A stretch of DNA of 64,000 bases from Mycoplasma wenyonii str. Massachusetts (GCF_000277795.1 NC_018149.1:186001-250000); one strand, 5' to 3'. Shown: positions 43,013-54,299, numbered from the stretch's first letter. Notes: generated from the sequence alone by a model not told the origin. Program-made: numbers and translations.

Positions 43013-43702
43013 CTATTTAATTTCATAATTTACTCCTAATTGCGTCGTTGGGACAAAATCTCAAGGATTTTTTCCATACTCATTTTGTTTGCAATGATTT
43101 CAAGCAATACCTCAATTTGCGTCTGAACTAAATTGATTATCTTTTTTCTTTAACTCAAAAGAACAACTAGAGACGTAGATGGTATCTATTCCAGCTGAAT
43201 ATGAATTTCTAGCTTGGTAGTTTCTAAGCCCCTTTAATTCAATGGTTTTACTTTCATCTTTTCTGATGTGAGCCGGAAAATCATGTAAATTACATCTTGT
43301 AATCGTTCCTGAGTGATCATACCCCTTAATTTTGTAAGTGGAAACAGCTTTTCCTCTACCAGTTACTTCCTCTAACATGTAGAACTTTCCGTTTTGTTGC
43401 GGACTACATAATATATCTCCTTCTTTTAGCTTGTAACCATCAAAACTAATATTTGCATCTTTAAAGGGAACTGGCTTGCCAACTGCTGCCCCGCCCCCTT
43501 TGAAGAAACTATCATAAGCAAAACTTAATTCTGGATCAGTTTCTTTAACTCTCGCCATTACAAATCTAGGATTATTTGCCCTTCCACTGCCAGAAACGGA
43601 AGTAGAGGGAAGTAAGAAATAAAGTGTACCTGCAACTGGACCGCCGACTAATACAGCAGAACCGGTAAATGTAGCTAACTTAGCTACAGCCCCTCCCCGC
43701 AT
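43013..43702 (-). CDS. Exported hypothetical protein
   Basis: The 229-aa ORF starts at ATG 43702 and ends at TAG 43013, with TGA=Trp in the last 35 codons. N-terminal hydrophobic segment (about residues 8-31), Gly/Ser linker, then a polar body with Cys residues (DILCSPQ, TRCNLHDF, VSSCSFEL) and a C-terminal WGIAWNHC...WDFVP end. Paralogous-family type; the function is unknown. The adjacent 237-base gap 43703-43939 is AT-rich with no open gene. Confidence 0.55.
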
Positions 43703-43939
43703 AGTTTATTTTTTGAAAAAACTATTTATTTAATTTAATTGTTTTCTTTTAATTTAGCCCTCTAAGTCACCGGTTTTGGTTAATTGGTACAGAACACAGG
43801 ACTTTGTTTAAATTCTTTTTTCAATCAAACTTACTACCTTAAGATAGTGAGAAATTTTTACTTTCAAGAGTAATGTCTTGCGCATCTCGCAACAACTTTT
43901 TATTCTGCTGGAAATGTAACAGAGATTTTATTAGGTATT

Positions 43940-44328
43940 CGGAAATATTATTTACCCTCCTAATGCAGTTAAACAGCTCTATTGCACTGACCAGAAGTAT
44001 AGATTGCTTCTTTTACAGTTCATTCTGAGCTAGGATATTTTGAACTTCCTTTTTCAGTTAGCAAAATAATTCTTCCCTCTTACCGACTATTTTGTATTTT
44101 CACTTTTAAGTTTTGATCCAAACAACTATCAAATTGACTATCTCTTTGTAACTGTGTTGAAGATGTAGTTACTCTAGAACCCCCAATAGAAACATTAGAA
44201 CTTGTTTGATTATTTAATTTGCTATCTTGTTATCGCGGAGATCGAGAAATTACTAAAACGAAAGCAGTCGCAATTGTTGCAATAGAAAAGATTCCAATTG
44301 TCAATGTCTTAAATAATGGAAATAACAT
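43940..44328 (-). pseudogene. Decayed exported-protein gene
   Basis: From ATG 44328 a signal-like N-terminus (LFPLFKTLTIGIFSIATIATAF) is read. TAA interrupts the frame at about 44230 and 44074, with further stops below 43960. Recognisable pieces such as SSEWTVKEAIYTSGQCN remain in one frame, so the decay is by substitutions. Confidence 0.6.
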
Positions 44329-44336
44329 ATCGGGAT

Positions 44337-44828
44337 TTAAGAAGAGATACCTGATAGGTAATTTAAAGAAGTTAATTTAATAGTTGCTTCTCATTTTCTT
44401 CGAGAAGAAAGAGAACAGGATAAGAAAGGTTGCTCGCCATCTATTCCCGTTAAATTACAACTTCTTTGCAGATTTAAACCACTTGAAAGACTATTCCATT
44501 GACTGTCAGACAGGGTTAAGGTTTTAGAGTTTTTTATCTCTCCTAAAGTAACTGTTATTTGCTTGTCTGCGTCTGTTCTTTTAATACTTTTAATTTCTTT
44601 AAATTCCTTATCTTGACCATAGAGATAGTATTTAGCATCTGCACATATAACAAGCTTTGATTCCTCTATATTCTTTTCTATTCCCATTTCAAAACATTTT
44701 TGACCTTCTTTAAATCTTTTTGTCTCAAAATTAGAATTTTCTTTTCCATAAATAATTACTAAAGGAATAGAAATAGTTGCACCTGTTGCTAATATTGCAC
44801 CACCGACTTTAACCAAAAAAGATAACAT
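44337..44828 (-). CDS. Exported hypothetical protein
   Basis: The 163-aa ORF from ATG 44828 has a hydrophobic N-terminus (residues 3-27), then a charged body with Cys pairs (GQKCFEMG, VICADAKYYLYG, RSCNLTG, LSCSLSS). One TGA=Trp lies near the end; the stop is TAA 44337. Same general layout as the other small exported paralogs around it. The function is unknown. Confidence 0.55.
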
Positions 44829-44995
44829 GGATGTATTAATTTAATGTTTTTTCTTTATATAAATCCAACTTAAACATTAATTATTAGGTACTTTATTTTG
44901 CAAAAGAGTAGACTTTTTCAATCCCTGAATACCTAAGAGAAGAAAGACATAACTTTAAAATTTCCAGAATTTAATATTTAGCTGTTTTAACTAGA

Positions 44996-46153
44996 TTGCT
45001 TAAAAGTCCAATCACCATAAGTAAAGGATTAGTTGCCACCGGCAGTTTATTAGGCATTTTTTCATTCTTTGGATTTAATAAAGATTCAGAAAGAGTATTT
45101 CAAGTAGCTTCAACAGTCACAAACACTGACTGAAAGACTGGCCTTGTTACCCCCTTCTTTAATTCTTCGTGGCTGGGGGGGGCTTTGAAGAGAAAACAGA
45201 ATACTCTTTTGGTTATATTGCAAGAGTTAATGGAACAGACTTTTTCAAAGAAGATAAGGCTCTAAAGAGGTTAAGAAGAGGTTTAGAGAACAGACAACAA
45301 CAAGAAGCAGAGGGTCAACTATTTTTAGTAGAAAAAGTAGGCAATAAGACAATTATTGGAGATTCCACCAATAAAGAACAAAAAGGATTAACTCCAAAAA
45401 AGTTTCTACTTATAGGAAGTAATAGAAACACTAAAGAAGTTGAAGTAACAGGTTTAGTTAGCTTAATTCAAAATAAACATGGAGGAATAGATAAACATTG
45501 CAAAATCAAGAATGACGAAAGCAGGACCATTCAAAATGGTCACTGTGACCAAGCGCTTTTCAAAGAATATAGTAGAGAGGGGGAAAACACGCCTCCCACA
45601 TTTATAAAAACAGGATTGAAAAGTAAAGATGGGGCGAGAGAAGTATCAATTATTGGTCTATCTCGAGAAAAAGGAACATTGGGAATTGTTTGGGGATCTC
45701 GCTTGCAAAAAAAGAATTCTAGTGGCGATTCCGGAACTGCAAGATGATCCAGAACAGGATTTTTATATGGAGAAAAGAAAGAAACAGGGCCAGCGACCAA
45801 ACAACGCATATGAACTTCTTTAGGGAACGACACAAAAGCTAAAGGTTTTTTTTGTAGTGCACGATCTAATCTTCAGCAAGACAGGTCTAAATGGAATGTG
45901 AAAAAGAAAGTATGAAACACATGGGACTATTCTTGGATCAGAAACGAAAGTTGCGAGTTGTAAAAAATCTAGTCCGTCACAAAAAGGTTGTTTAAAGGTA
46001 GTAGATATTCCCCTTTCTTCTAGTAGAGACTATTACATTTGAGACCCCTCTAAGACACAAATAAAGAATGGTGAGTTTGTAACCACAGAAGGAATCAAAC
46101 TACCTTTTAAGCTGAAATTTGAAGCTAATTGAAACTCTTTACTTCTCAAATAA
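44996..46153 (+). CDS. Exported hypothetical protein, phase-variable and frameshifted as assembled
   Basis: The N-terminal frame starts at TTG 44996 (signal-like GLVATGSLLGIFSFFGF) and enters a G8 tract at 45175-45182, where it goes out of frame and stops near 45270. Nine G would join it to the long frame beginning GGGFEEKTEYSF, which runs to TAA 45961. A second shift at a T8 run (45847-45854) would add a C-terminal region (IKLPFKLKFEANWNSLL) ending at 46153. The G tract looks switchable. The T-run shift may be decay, a second switch or a sequencing error. Function unknown. Confidence 0.55.
45175..45182 (+). repeat. G8 tract, out of frame
   Basis: Eight G between the signal-coding part and the body; nine would open the frame. 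Confidence 0.8.
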
Positions 46154-46207
46154 TTCTTTATTGTGGATAAAAATCTAGAATTTTTATCAACAATTTAAAA
46201 AAGAGAT

Positions 46208-46858
46208 ATGTTGTTTATTGTTAAAACGCTATTAGGAGTTGTAACTATAGGGGGTGGAGTTGTTCTTCCTGTCGCGATATGTCACAATCTTGTTCTTCTA
46301 AAGATCTGCAAAAACACGCAAGAGAATCTGCACAAGCTATTGTTGGAACCATTAATAGACTTGTTGGTTCATTTGTAGAAACTGGAAGAAGAGGGCGAGC
46401 TAAGTATCAAGAAAACAGTAATTTTTCAGAAGTATTAAGGAATTAGATTATAAGAATTGTCAATTAGTTCAAAATCCTGCAGGTTCAAAGGATGACTTCC
46501 ATGCTCTATATGCTTGCAAGAAAAATAAGAAAGATAAAAATGAAAAAACTAGTTTTTACTACCTAGGCGCGAGGGATTCTGTAAAAGAGATGGGAAGAGA
46601 ATCTCTTAAAGAAATTACTACTGCTGAATATAGAAATGATGGACAAGTAATTTTTGGCTTGAAAGATAGTAATAACAGAATCTATATAAGCATTGCAAAA
46701 GGCCGAGAAAAGGAGGATGAACTTATTTCAATAATGTAAATCTTTCTGAAAAGTGTCGAATCGAAACCAAGATGTTAGAGGGAGATGATCTTAGATGTGA
46801 ATTAGTAGATAAAAATAGCAGTAAGACCTTTTTCTACAATTTTGCAATCTTTAATTAG
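46208..46858 (+). pseudogene. Decayed exported-protein gene
   Basis: ATG 46208 starts a signal-like segment (LFIVKTLLGVVTIGGGVVLP). The body is then split over at least three frames (pieces QKHARESAQAIVG, NPAGSKDDFHALYACKKN and CRIETKMLEGDDLRCEL) by small indels. It belongs to the same kind of paralogous family as its neighbours. Confidence 0.55.
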
Positions 46859-47049
46859 TTTCTTAAAGAGTTAATTTAGTAGTTGTTAATTTCTTTTTTT
46901 AATCTAAACTTCCCTTCGACACTTTTCTATTATTTCGAAAAATAAACTTGATGATTTAAGGGGGCAACAACTTTTTAACTATTAACCCTTCAATAAAAAG
47001 AAATTCACTAAGAATTAGTGAGTGAAAGAGGAAAAGAAATTAACCAAAC

Positions 47050-47564
47050 ATCCCTTTCAATCCCCTTTTAATCTTTATGTGTCTTAGTAGTTTTCTTTAG
47101 ATATATCTTGTCACAACCATAATCTTCCCAAACCTATTTAGTAACTACTCCAAATTTCTCTGTATCCTCATATGAATATCAGAACTCTTCAATCAAATCA
47201 CATCCTATTAATCTGTTTTTGATTCAGCCATCTATCATGTCTTCATCTTTAAAAGTATTTAGTCACTTAATCTTCTTTCCTCTTCCCGAAAAGCAAGCTT
47301 TTCCAAAGCGTCCATTGTCTGTTATTAAACAGAACAATTTTTTCTTTTGGTTAAGTTTTCCTCCCCCTCAACTGTCAACTTTACATCCCGTCAACTTTGT
47401 TTCTTACCATCTTTTTCATTAATTACAGGCTTGCTATAGCAGGCATTTAAAGGTGAGTTATATAAATCTAAATTAATATCATCAATTATTTCTTACTCTG
47501 AAGGAACTACCAAAGGAATAGTGATGGTTCTTAGAACCTCTGATTGCTTTAACTCTTCAAGATT
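47050..47564 (-). pseudogene. Decayed NgoFVII-like DNA-binding-domain gene
   Basis: Reading the minus strand, NLEELKQSEVLRTITIPLVV matches the N-terminus of the proteins at 6429 and 23321. A TAA replaces CAA right after VPSE, and further pieces (SPLNACYSKPVIN, LITDNG, ACFSGRGK, KIYLKKTTKTHKD) follow with frame breaks. No nuclease half is seen beside it. A third, inverted relic of the restriction cassette. Confidence 0.75.
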
Positions 47565-47649
47565 TATCACTTTACTACTAATTTTTTTGTAACTTGATAA
47601 TTTAACAACTGTATAAGTTTTTTCATCAAAAGCCATTAAATTCCCTTTC

Positions 47650-48240
47650 TTATCTAGAACAAAAAATTTGTTTGGGCTTAAATCTTTCTTCTCAATCAAA
47701 TTTTTCATTTTGAATACTTATAACTTTTAAATCAGGAGAAACAGTAAATTGAGTTTTATTTGCTGTAAAAAAACTACCGGCACAATCACTCTTCTTTAAT
47801 TTCAACAAACTTTTTTGACAAGGAATTTCCGCCCTCGATCAGTTGGCAAACGATTTTCCTATTTTTGGAACTTTCATGCCCACTTTATCATTTCCAACTT
47901 CCCCACTCTTTTTAACTATCTGTACACCCCAATCTTCCCATTTGTCATTGGAGTTAACATCAGGACCTCACTTTACTTTGTTTTCATTGTTGTCCACAAC
48001 TTTAAAAGAAAAAGAGTTATTTTCTGGACGGCCTAAAGAACTATCCTTATTAACTAAAAATACTGAATAACTTTTCCCATTACCTGAGCACTCTAATATG
48101 GATTCGTTCGCATCAATAGAAGCTTTAAAGAAATATGAGGTCCGTTCTAGAGAACATTGCTTTTTCAAAATAAAATACCAAGGCACAGTGATCCCAACCG
48201 CCGCAACTGTCCCAAAAATAAGCTTTGGATCAACAAGCAA
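47650..48240 (-). CDS. Exported hypothetical protein
   Basis: The 196-aa ORF (ATG 48240, TAA 47650) has a short hydrophobic N-terminus (IFGTVAAVGITVPWYFIL), a Ser/Asn/Lys-rich body and a C-terminal FDWEERFKPKQI tail. That tail recalls the Trp-x3-Phe-x-Pro ending of the genes at 3608 and 7272, so it is probably the same superfamily. Function unknown. The first of the c-subunit paralogs lies five bases beyond its start, on the same strand and upstream. Confidence 0.55.
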
Positions 48241-48244
48241 CTAA

Positions 48245-48544
48245 TTAACCATTAACAGCAAACATTATCAATATCGCAACAATTAATCCATAGATAGCAA
48301 CTGACTCACATACAGCAGCTCCAACTATGAATTGCTTAAAAATTAGAGCTTCAACCTCAGGATTTCTTGCCAAGGACTCAACTGCTTTACCCCCGATATA
48401 TCCCTGAGCTAAAGCCGCCCCTAAACCGGCTAATATTGCAACTCCCGCACCAATTCCTTTACCAATATATTTCTCCTGTCCTTGAAGTAAATAAAAAGAA
48501 TATCCCCCCCCAAGTAACTCATTTAATAAATCTTTCAGACCCAT
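48245..48544 (-). CDS. atpE: F-type ATP synthase c-subunit paralog A (in frame)
   Basis: The 99-aa protein has an N-terminal extension of about 29 residues (MGLKDLLNELLGGGYSF...) containing Gly12-14 coded by a G8 tract, then the two-helix hairpin of AtpE. It has the Gly-rich first helix (GIGAGVAILAGLGAALAQG), polar loop with RNPE (residues 60-63), and second helix with the ion-binding Glu80 (AAVCESVAIYG). It should form the membrane ring of F1Fo ATPase. In the present assembly this is the only paralog with both an intact extension and an in-frame tract. No other atp genes are in the window. Confidence 0.85.
   Translation of the reverse strand: MGLKDLLNELLGGGYSFYLLQGQEKYIGKGIGAGVAILAGLGAALAQGYIGGKAVESLARNPEVEALIFKQFIVGAAVCESVAIYGLIVAILIMFAVNG
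48504..48511 (-). repeat. G8 tract (C8 on plus strand), in frame
   Basis: Codes Gly-Gly-Gly in the N-terminal extension of c-subunit paralog A. Confidence 0.88.
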
Positions 48545-48584
48545 TAATTAATAAATAATCTAAAAACCTTTAATTTAAAAATAA

Positions 48585-48888
48585 CTATTTGAGTTGAGCA
48601 AACATTATTAAGATAGCAACTATTAATCCATAGATAGCTACAGACTCACATACAGCGGCTCCGACTATGAATTGCTTGAATATCAAAGCTTCAACTTCTG
48701 GGTTTCTTGCCAAAGACTCTACTGCCTTTCCACCAATAAATCCTTGAGCCAATGCCGCCCCTAAGCCCGCCAGAATAGCCACTCCAGCCCCGATACCTCT
48801 CCCCATCACTTCCTCACCATTTTTTAAAAAAAAGAGATTGCCCCCCCCCAGCTAGAGTTAATTCACTTAATAATTCTTTAATACCCAT
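48585..48888 (-). CDS. atpE: ATP synthase c-subunit paralog B (out of frame, 9 G)
   Basis: ATG 48888 starts MGIKELLSELTLAGGG, closely similar to the extension of paralog A. It then meets a G9 tract (48841-48849), which shifts it off the c-subunit frame. With 8 G it would continue NLFFLKNGEEVMGRG into a complete hairpin identical to paralog A except Phe for Tyr in the GYIGG stretch. As it stands, only internal starts (ATG near 48809) could give a hairpin without the extension. Confidence 0.75.
48841..48849 (-). repeat. G9 tract (C9 on plus strand), out of frame
   Basis: Nine G; eight would place paralog B in frame. Confidence 0.88.
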
Positions 48889-48967
48889 TAATTAGTTATT
48901 TAGTGGGCTTATTGTGTGGCCAATAAAGCCTTTAAAGGGCTCTTGAAATTAAATCTGATTTTATTTA

Positions 48968-49255
48968 TTAGTTTTGATCTGATGGCACTTGCAAGGCGAA
49001 CATTATCAAAATTGCAACAATTAATCCATAGATAGCTACTGATTCACATACAGCAGCTCCTACTATAAATTGCTTGAATATCAAAGCTTCAACTTCAGGA
49101 TTTCTCGCTAAGGACTCAACTGCTTTGCCACCAATATAACCTTGTGCAATAGCGGCCCCAAGCCCCGCAAGTATAGCGATACCAGCACCAATTCCTTTAT
49201 ATAGTTGTTCATTCAATACTACAAGTAACCTTTGAAAAACAGGTAAGGAATACAT
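48968..49255 (-). CDS. atpE: ATP synthase c-subunit paralog C with tract-dependent leader
   Basis: The 95-aa ORF from ATG 49255 has its own extension (MYSLPVFQRLLVVLNEQLYK), then the c-subunit hairpin with slightly different helix 1 (GIGAGIAILAGLGAAIAQG) and the same ion-binding Glu (VCESV), ending LQVPSDQN. The G tract is not inside it. It lies in a short upstream frame that begins at ATG 49292 (MVTM) and contains the G9 tract. With 8 G that leader would stop at TAG directly before ATG 49255. Confidence 0.78.
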   Translation of the reverse strand: MYSLPVFQRLLVVLNEQLYKGIGAGIAILAGLGAAIAQGYIGGKAVESLARNPEVEALIFKQFIVGAAVCESVAIYGLIVAILIMFALQVPSDQN

Positions 49256-49270
49256 CTAAATATCTAATTG

Positions 49271-49279
49271 CCCCCCCCC
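49271..49279 (-). repeat. G9 tract (C9 on plus strand) in leader frame
   Basis: Located 15 bases upstream of the paralog C start. The length sets where the leader stops relative to ATG 49255. Confidence 0.85.
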
Positions 49280-49315
49280 GCATTGTGACCATTTAATAAT
49301 TAATCTTATGTGCCT

Positions 49316-49942
49316 TTAAATCAAGTCAATAGGTTGCTGAAATTCCTCTAAATCTACAGATAAACCTTGCAACTCCTCTGGTTTTTTATTTAACTTAGTT
49401 AGTTTTTTTGCAAATAGAACAGGATTCATGTGTTCTAAGGTTACTGTATCTACTAAATCCGAAAGAGAGTAGTTTATAGACTCAAAAGGTTTATATCTAA
49501 AAATAGAAACCAAAGGAAAAAGATTAATAAGTAAAGCTCACTTAACAGTAGATTTGCATTTTTGAAGATGTAAGCTTTCTTTTACCTTGGATTGATACTT
49601 CAATAGTTTTTTAGATTTTGCAAAGTAAAAGTAATAGATTAGATAAGTTACAAAAGTTCCTGCTCCAAAAAAACCATACCCTCATCAAGAAGTAGAAGGA
49701 GACATACAAATCCCAATAGGTAGAGTTACACTAGCCTGTACACAAAAAAACCTTTGAAAAAGCTTTAAAAATTTAAATCACCTGAGTATTCCATTCCACA
49801 GCAAGAATCATTCATTCAAGCCATATTCAATCTTTAGATATTTCTTTATCTCTTGTGTTTTTTGTTTTTCTGGTTGTTTTCATTTGCTCTTCCTCCCTAC
49901 TCATTTACAAATAGTTGCAAACCCAAATAACTTCAGGAGCAT
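49316..49942 (-). CDS. Membrane protein nested in the c-subunit cluster
   Basis: The 208-aa ORF (ATG 49942) reads through several TGA=Trp codons. It has a basic N-terminal part with a Cys (CKWVGRKSKWK), two or three membrane segments (about 75-90, 95-118, 145-165) and a hydrophilic C-terminal tail. No ATP synthase subunit is recognisable by eye. It sits between paralogs C and D on the same strand. A role in ring assembly would be pure speculation. It could also be related to the membrane protein family at 11397 (similar basic Trp-rich linker). Confidence 0.5.
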
Positions 49943-50004
49943 TCTCAATTATTTTTATGCTCAATAAGACTTTTTCTTTAAGTGTTAAGTGAGTGTCTTA
50001 GAAG

Positions 50005-50323
50005 TTATTTAATGGCAAACATTATCAATATTGCAACAATTAATCCATAGATAGCAACTGACTCACATACAGCAGCTCCTACTATAAATTGCTTGAATAT
50101 CAAAGCTTCAACTTCTGGGTTTCTCGCGAGCGATTCAACTGCTTTGCCACCAATGTAACCTTGTGCTAAAGCCGCTCCTAAACCGGCTAATATTGCAACT
50201 CCCGCACCAATACCTTGCCCAATCACCTTTTGATGATTGTTAAATAAAAATAATTCAGAGCCCCCCCCCAGCTAGGTTAGTAACTAATTCTCCTAAAAAA
50301 TTCTTAAGGTCTGGAAAACTCAA
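50005..50323 (-). CDS. atpE: ATP synthase c-subunit paralog D (out of frame, 9 G)
   Basis: A frame from TTG 50323 codes LSFPDLKNFLGELVTNLAGGG, again similar to the extensions of A and B, then enters a G9 tract (50261-50269) and shifts to a frame that stops soon after. With 8 G it would continue SELFLFNNHQKVIGQG into a complete hairpin with Glu in VCESV and end at 50005. The hairpin is as conserved as in paralog A, so it is under selection despite the present phase. Confidence 0.75.
50261..50269 (-). repeat. G9 tract (C9 on plus strand), out of frame
   Basis: Nine G; eight would place paralog D in frame. Confidence 0.88.
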
Positions 50324-50341
50324 TTAATTAACTAAAGGTAA

Positions 50342-52285
50342 TTACAGAGGGCTGATATTCTGATTTAAATTTAATCCTTCATTGTCAGTCACTAAGAAAC
50401 CAAACCAATTTACTAGTTGAACTTTACTTTCAGGGGTTCAATTCTTAAAGTTAAACTCTCTAGTTTCCATATCTGTTTCACTACTTGAAAAATCTAGTAG
50501 TGCAGATGTAGGTTTGTAATATTCAGAGCTAAAGATAGACTTTTCTGTTGAGCTAGCAAGTTCAAGAAATAGAGAGACACTTTTTATTTCTTCAATACCT
50601 TCTATCTTCTCTAACTTACTGTATAAGTTCTCAAGTATCTTTCTTCCTTCTATTCTTTCCTTCACTACCAGTATCTTTGAGTAACTTTTAGAGAGCTCCA
50701 ATACTTTTTTATAAGCCTTAGATTCTTCAAATTTCAAAAAGAAACTTTCATCAGAATAAGGCACAAATACAACAGTTAATGGAAAGGTTAAGAGAGAAAG
50801 AAGTCTCCCATTAAAGCTAGAAATTTCTTTTAAGAGAGAAACAACAATAACTTTTTCATCACTCTTAAATGACTGTGAGCTATATCTTCAATTAAGTCTT
50901 TGAGCTAGGTAATAAGTTGTATTGTCTATCTCATATTTGTTAAATAAGTCTCCTAACTTATCTTCTTTCTTGAATATTTGTTGGTGTAGTCTAGGAAAGT
51001 ATTGAAGATAGTGATTTAAGTTTTCAACCTTAGATAAGGTAGATAAAGCCTTTGAATCTTTGTAATTAGAGTCAGAAAGAGCTGACTGTAGGGAATTAGC
51101 CTTTCCAGCTCTAATATCTTGTGTCATCTGGGAGATAATACCTCTAGCCTCTTGTCTAGAGCCAACATTTGGATCTTCTAGCAAAGCCAATGAGACTATT
51201 TGAGAGTGAATTAAGCCCTTAGTTAAATCAAGATTCTCCTTTAGTCTTGACTCATCTATTCTTAATTTCTTTAGGAAGTCATTCATTTTCAAGACTATAT
51301 TTCCCAAAAGAGTAGGTGCATCCATTAGACTAGCTCTTTCATTAGATGAATGAGAGATATCTCTTTCATCTCACAACTCTATATTCTGGTTAGCAAGATC
51401 AGATAAGCTAGTTAATCATCTAGTAAGACCAGAGATATTCTCAAGAGTTACTGGATTGGTCTTGTGGGGCATAGCAGAAGAGCCAACTTGAGATTTAGAA
51501 GGAATAAGAGATATTTCAGATATCTCTTCTCTTGCTAGAGTTCTTAGATTAATAGCTAGAGTGTTAATTATCTTTCCTAATTGAGATAGAGCAAATAGGT
51601 AAGCAGAATGTCTATTTCTAGGTAAAGCTTGAGTGGTTCCAAGGATAGTAAATAATCCTAGTCTGTGAGCTAAATTTTCTTGTATCTCACTACTTATATG
51701 AGCAAAAGAGCCAGTTGCCCCTTTAATAGTTATTACCTCTATATTTCTTCTTGCCAGATAGAGTTGTTCTAGTGCATTTTCTAACTCTTGGTAACAAATA
51801 GCAAATTTGTGCCCAAAAGAGATAGGTTCTGCGTGTCTTCCATGTGTTCTACCTATCTGAGGAACATATAAGTATCTAGTAGAGAGCTCAAATAGAGTAG
51901 TTTGTAACTCTTCTATTCACTTAACTAACTTGTTATTGGCCTCTCTGAGAAATAGAGATGTAGCGCTATCAATAATGTCAGAGCTAGTTAGACCATAGTG
52001 AAGATATTTGAAGATAGGAGAAGAACACAGTTTCTTTTCTAGTACGTTTAAAAAGGCAACAAAGTCGTGTTTAGTATTTTCTTCTTCAGCTTGCACTTCT
52101 TCTTCATTGATCTCTACTGAAGATCAAGATTTCTCTAACTCTTTGATTTTTCCTTCATCAAGATTGAGAATGTTATTGTTCTTGAGGGCATAGAGAACTT
52201 CTCTCTCCAAGAGACTTCATCTCTTATATTTAGCCTCTTCAGAAAATAGAGGTTCCAGTTCAGAGAGTTGGTATCTCTTAATCAT
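50342..52285 (-). CDS. purB: Adenylosuccinate lyase with degenerate PRTase-like C-terminal domain
   Basis: The 647-aa ORF (ATG 52285) keeps one frame throughout with TGA=Trp. Residues 1 to about 465 are PurB: YLHYGLTSSDIIDSA, GRTHGRHAEPISFGHK and the catalytic-loop signature SSAMPHKTNP with Ser and Lys. It converts adenylosuccinate to AMP. About 180 further residues follow, unusual for PurB (typically 430-475 aa). They contain VIVVSLLKE, FPLTVVFVPYSD and SKILVVKERIEGRKILENL, the order seen in phosphoribosyltransferases, but the acidic pair of the PRPP loop is missing. Confident for PurB; the PRTase reading is tentative. Confidence 0.9.
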
Positions 52286-52364
52286 TTTCTAGATAAATTT
52301 TTAAGCTAGATTTATATCCTTTAATTTATTTTCAAGAAAGAAATAAGTCTATACAGTAAGTTTT

Positions 52365-52391
52365 TTAGCACTCTAAGGTTTAATGTGCTAA
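52365..52391 (+). promoter_or_regulatory. CIRCE operator upstream of dnaK
   Basis: TTAGCACTC, a nine-base spacer, then ATGTGCTAA: an inverted repeat that matches the CIRCE consensus with two mismatches in the right half. It ends 14 bases before the dnaK ATG. CIRCE is bound by the heat-shock repressor HrcA, so dnaK is probably heat-inducible. hrcA is not in the window. Confidence 0.85.
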
Positions 52392-52396
52392 AATAG

Positions 52397-54220
<1,824 letters not shown>

Positions 54221-54299
54221 CATTAATTTTTCAGCGATAGGAATATAACTTTGCTTTAAATTAAAAGAAGTGTTATTCCGCTTATAGAACTAGTAATTA

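Noticed and set aside
43741-43830. Possible tRNA-like stretch (TTAATTGGTACAGAACACAGG)
   Set aside because: A D-arm-like pattern only; no anticodon or T arm follows in a foldable arrangement.
45540-45833. Minus-strand frame and a second plus-strand frame over the gene at 44996
   Set aside because: They are out-of-frame shadows of the long frame that follows the G8 tract.
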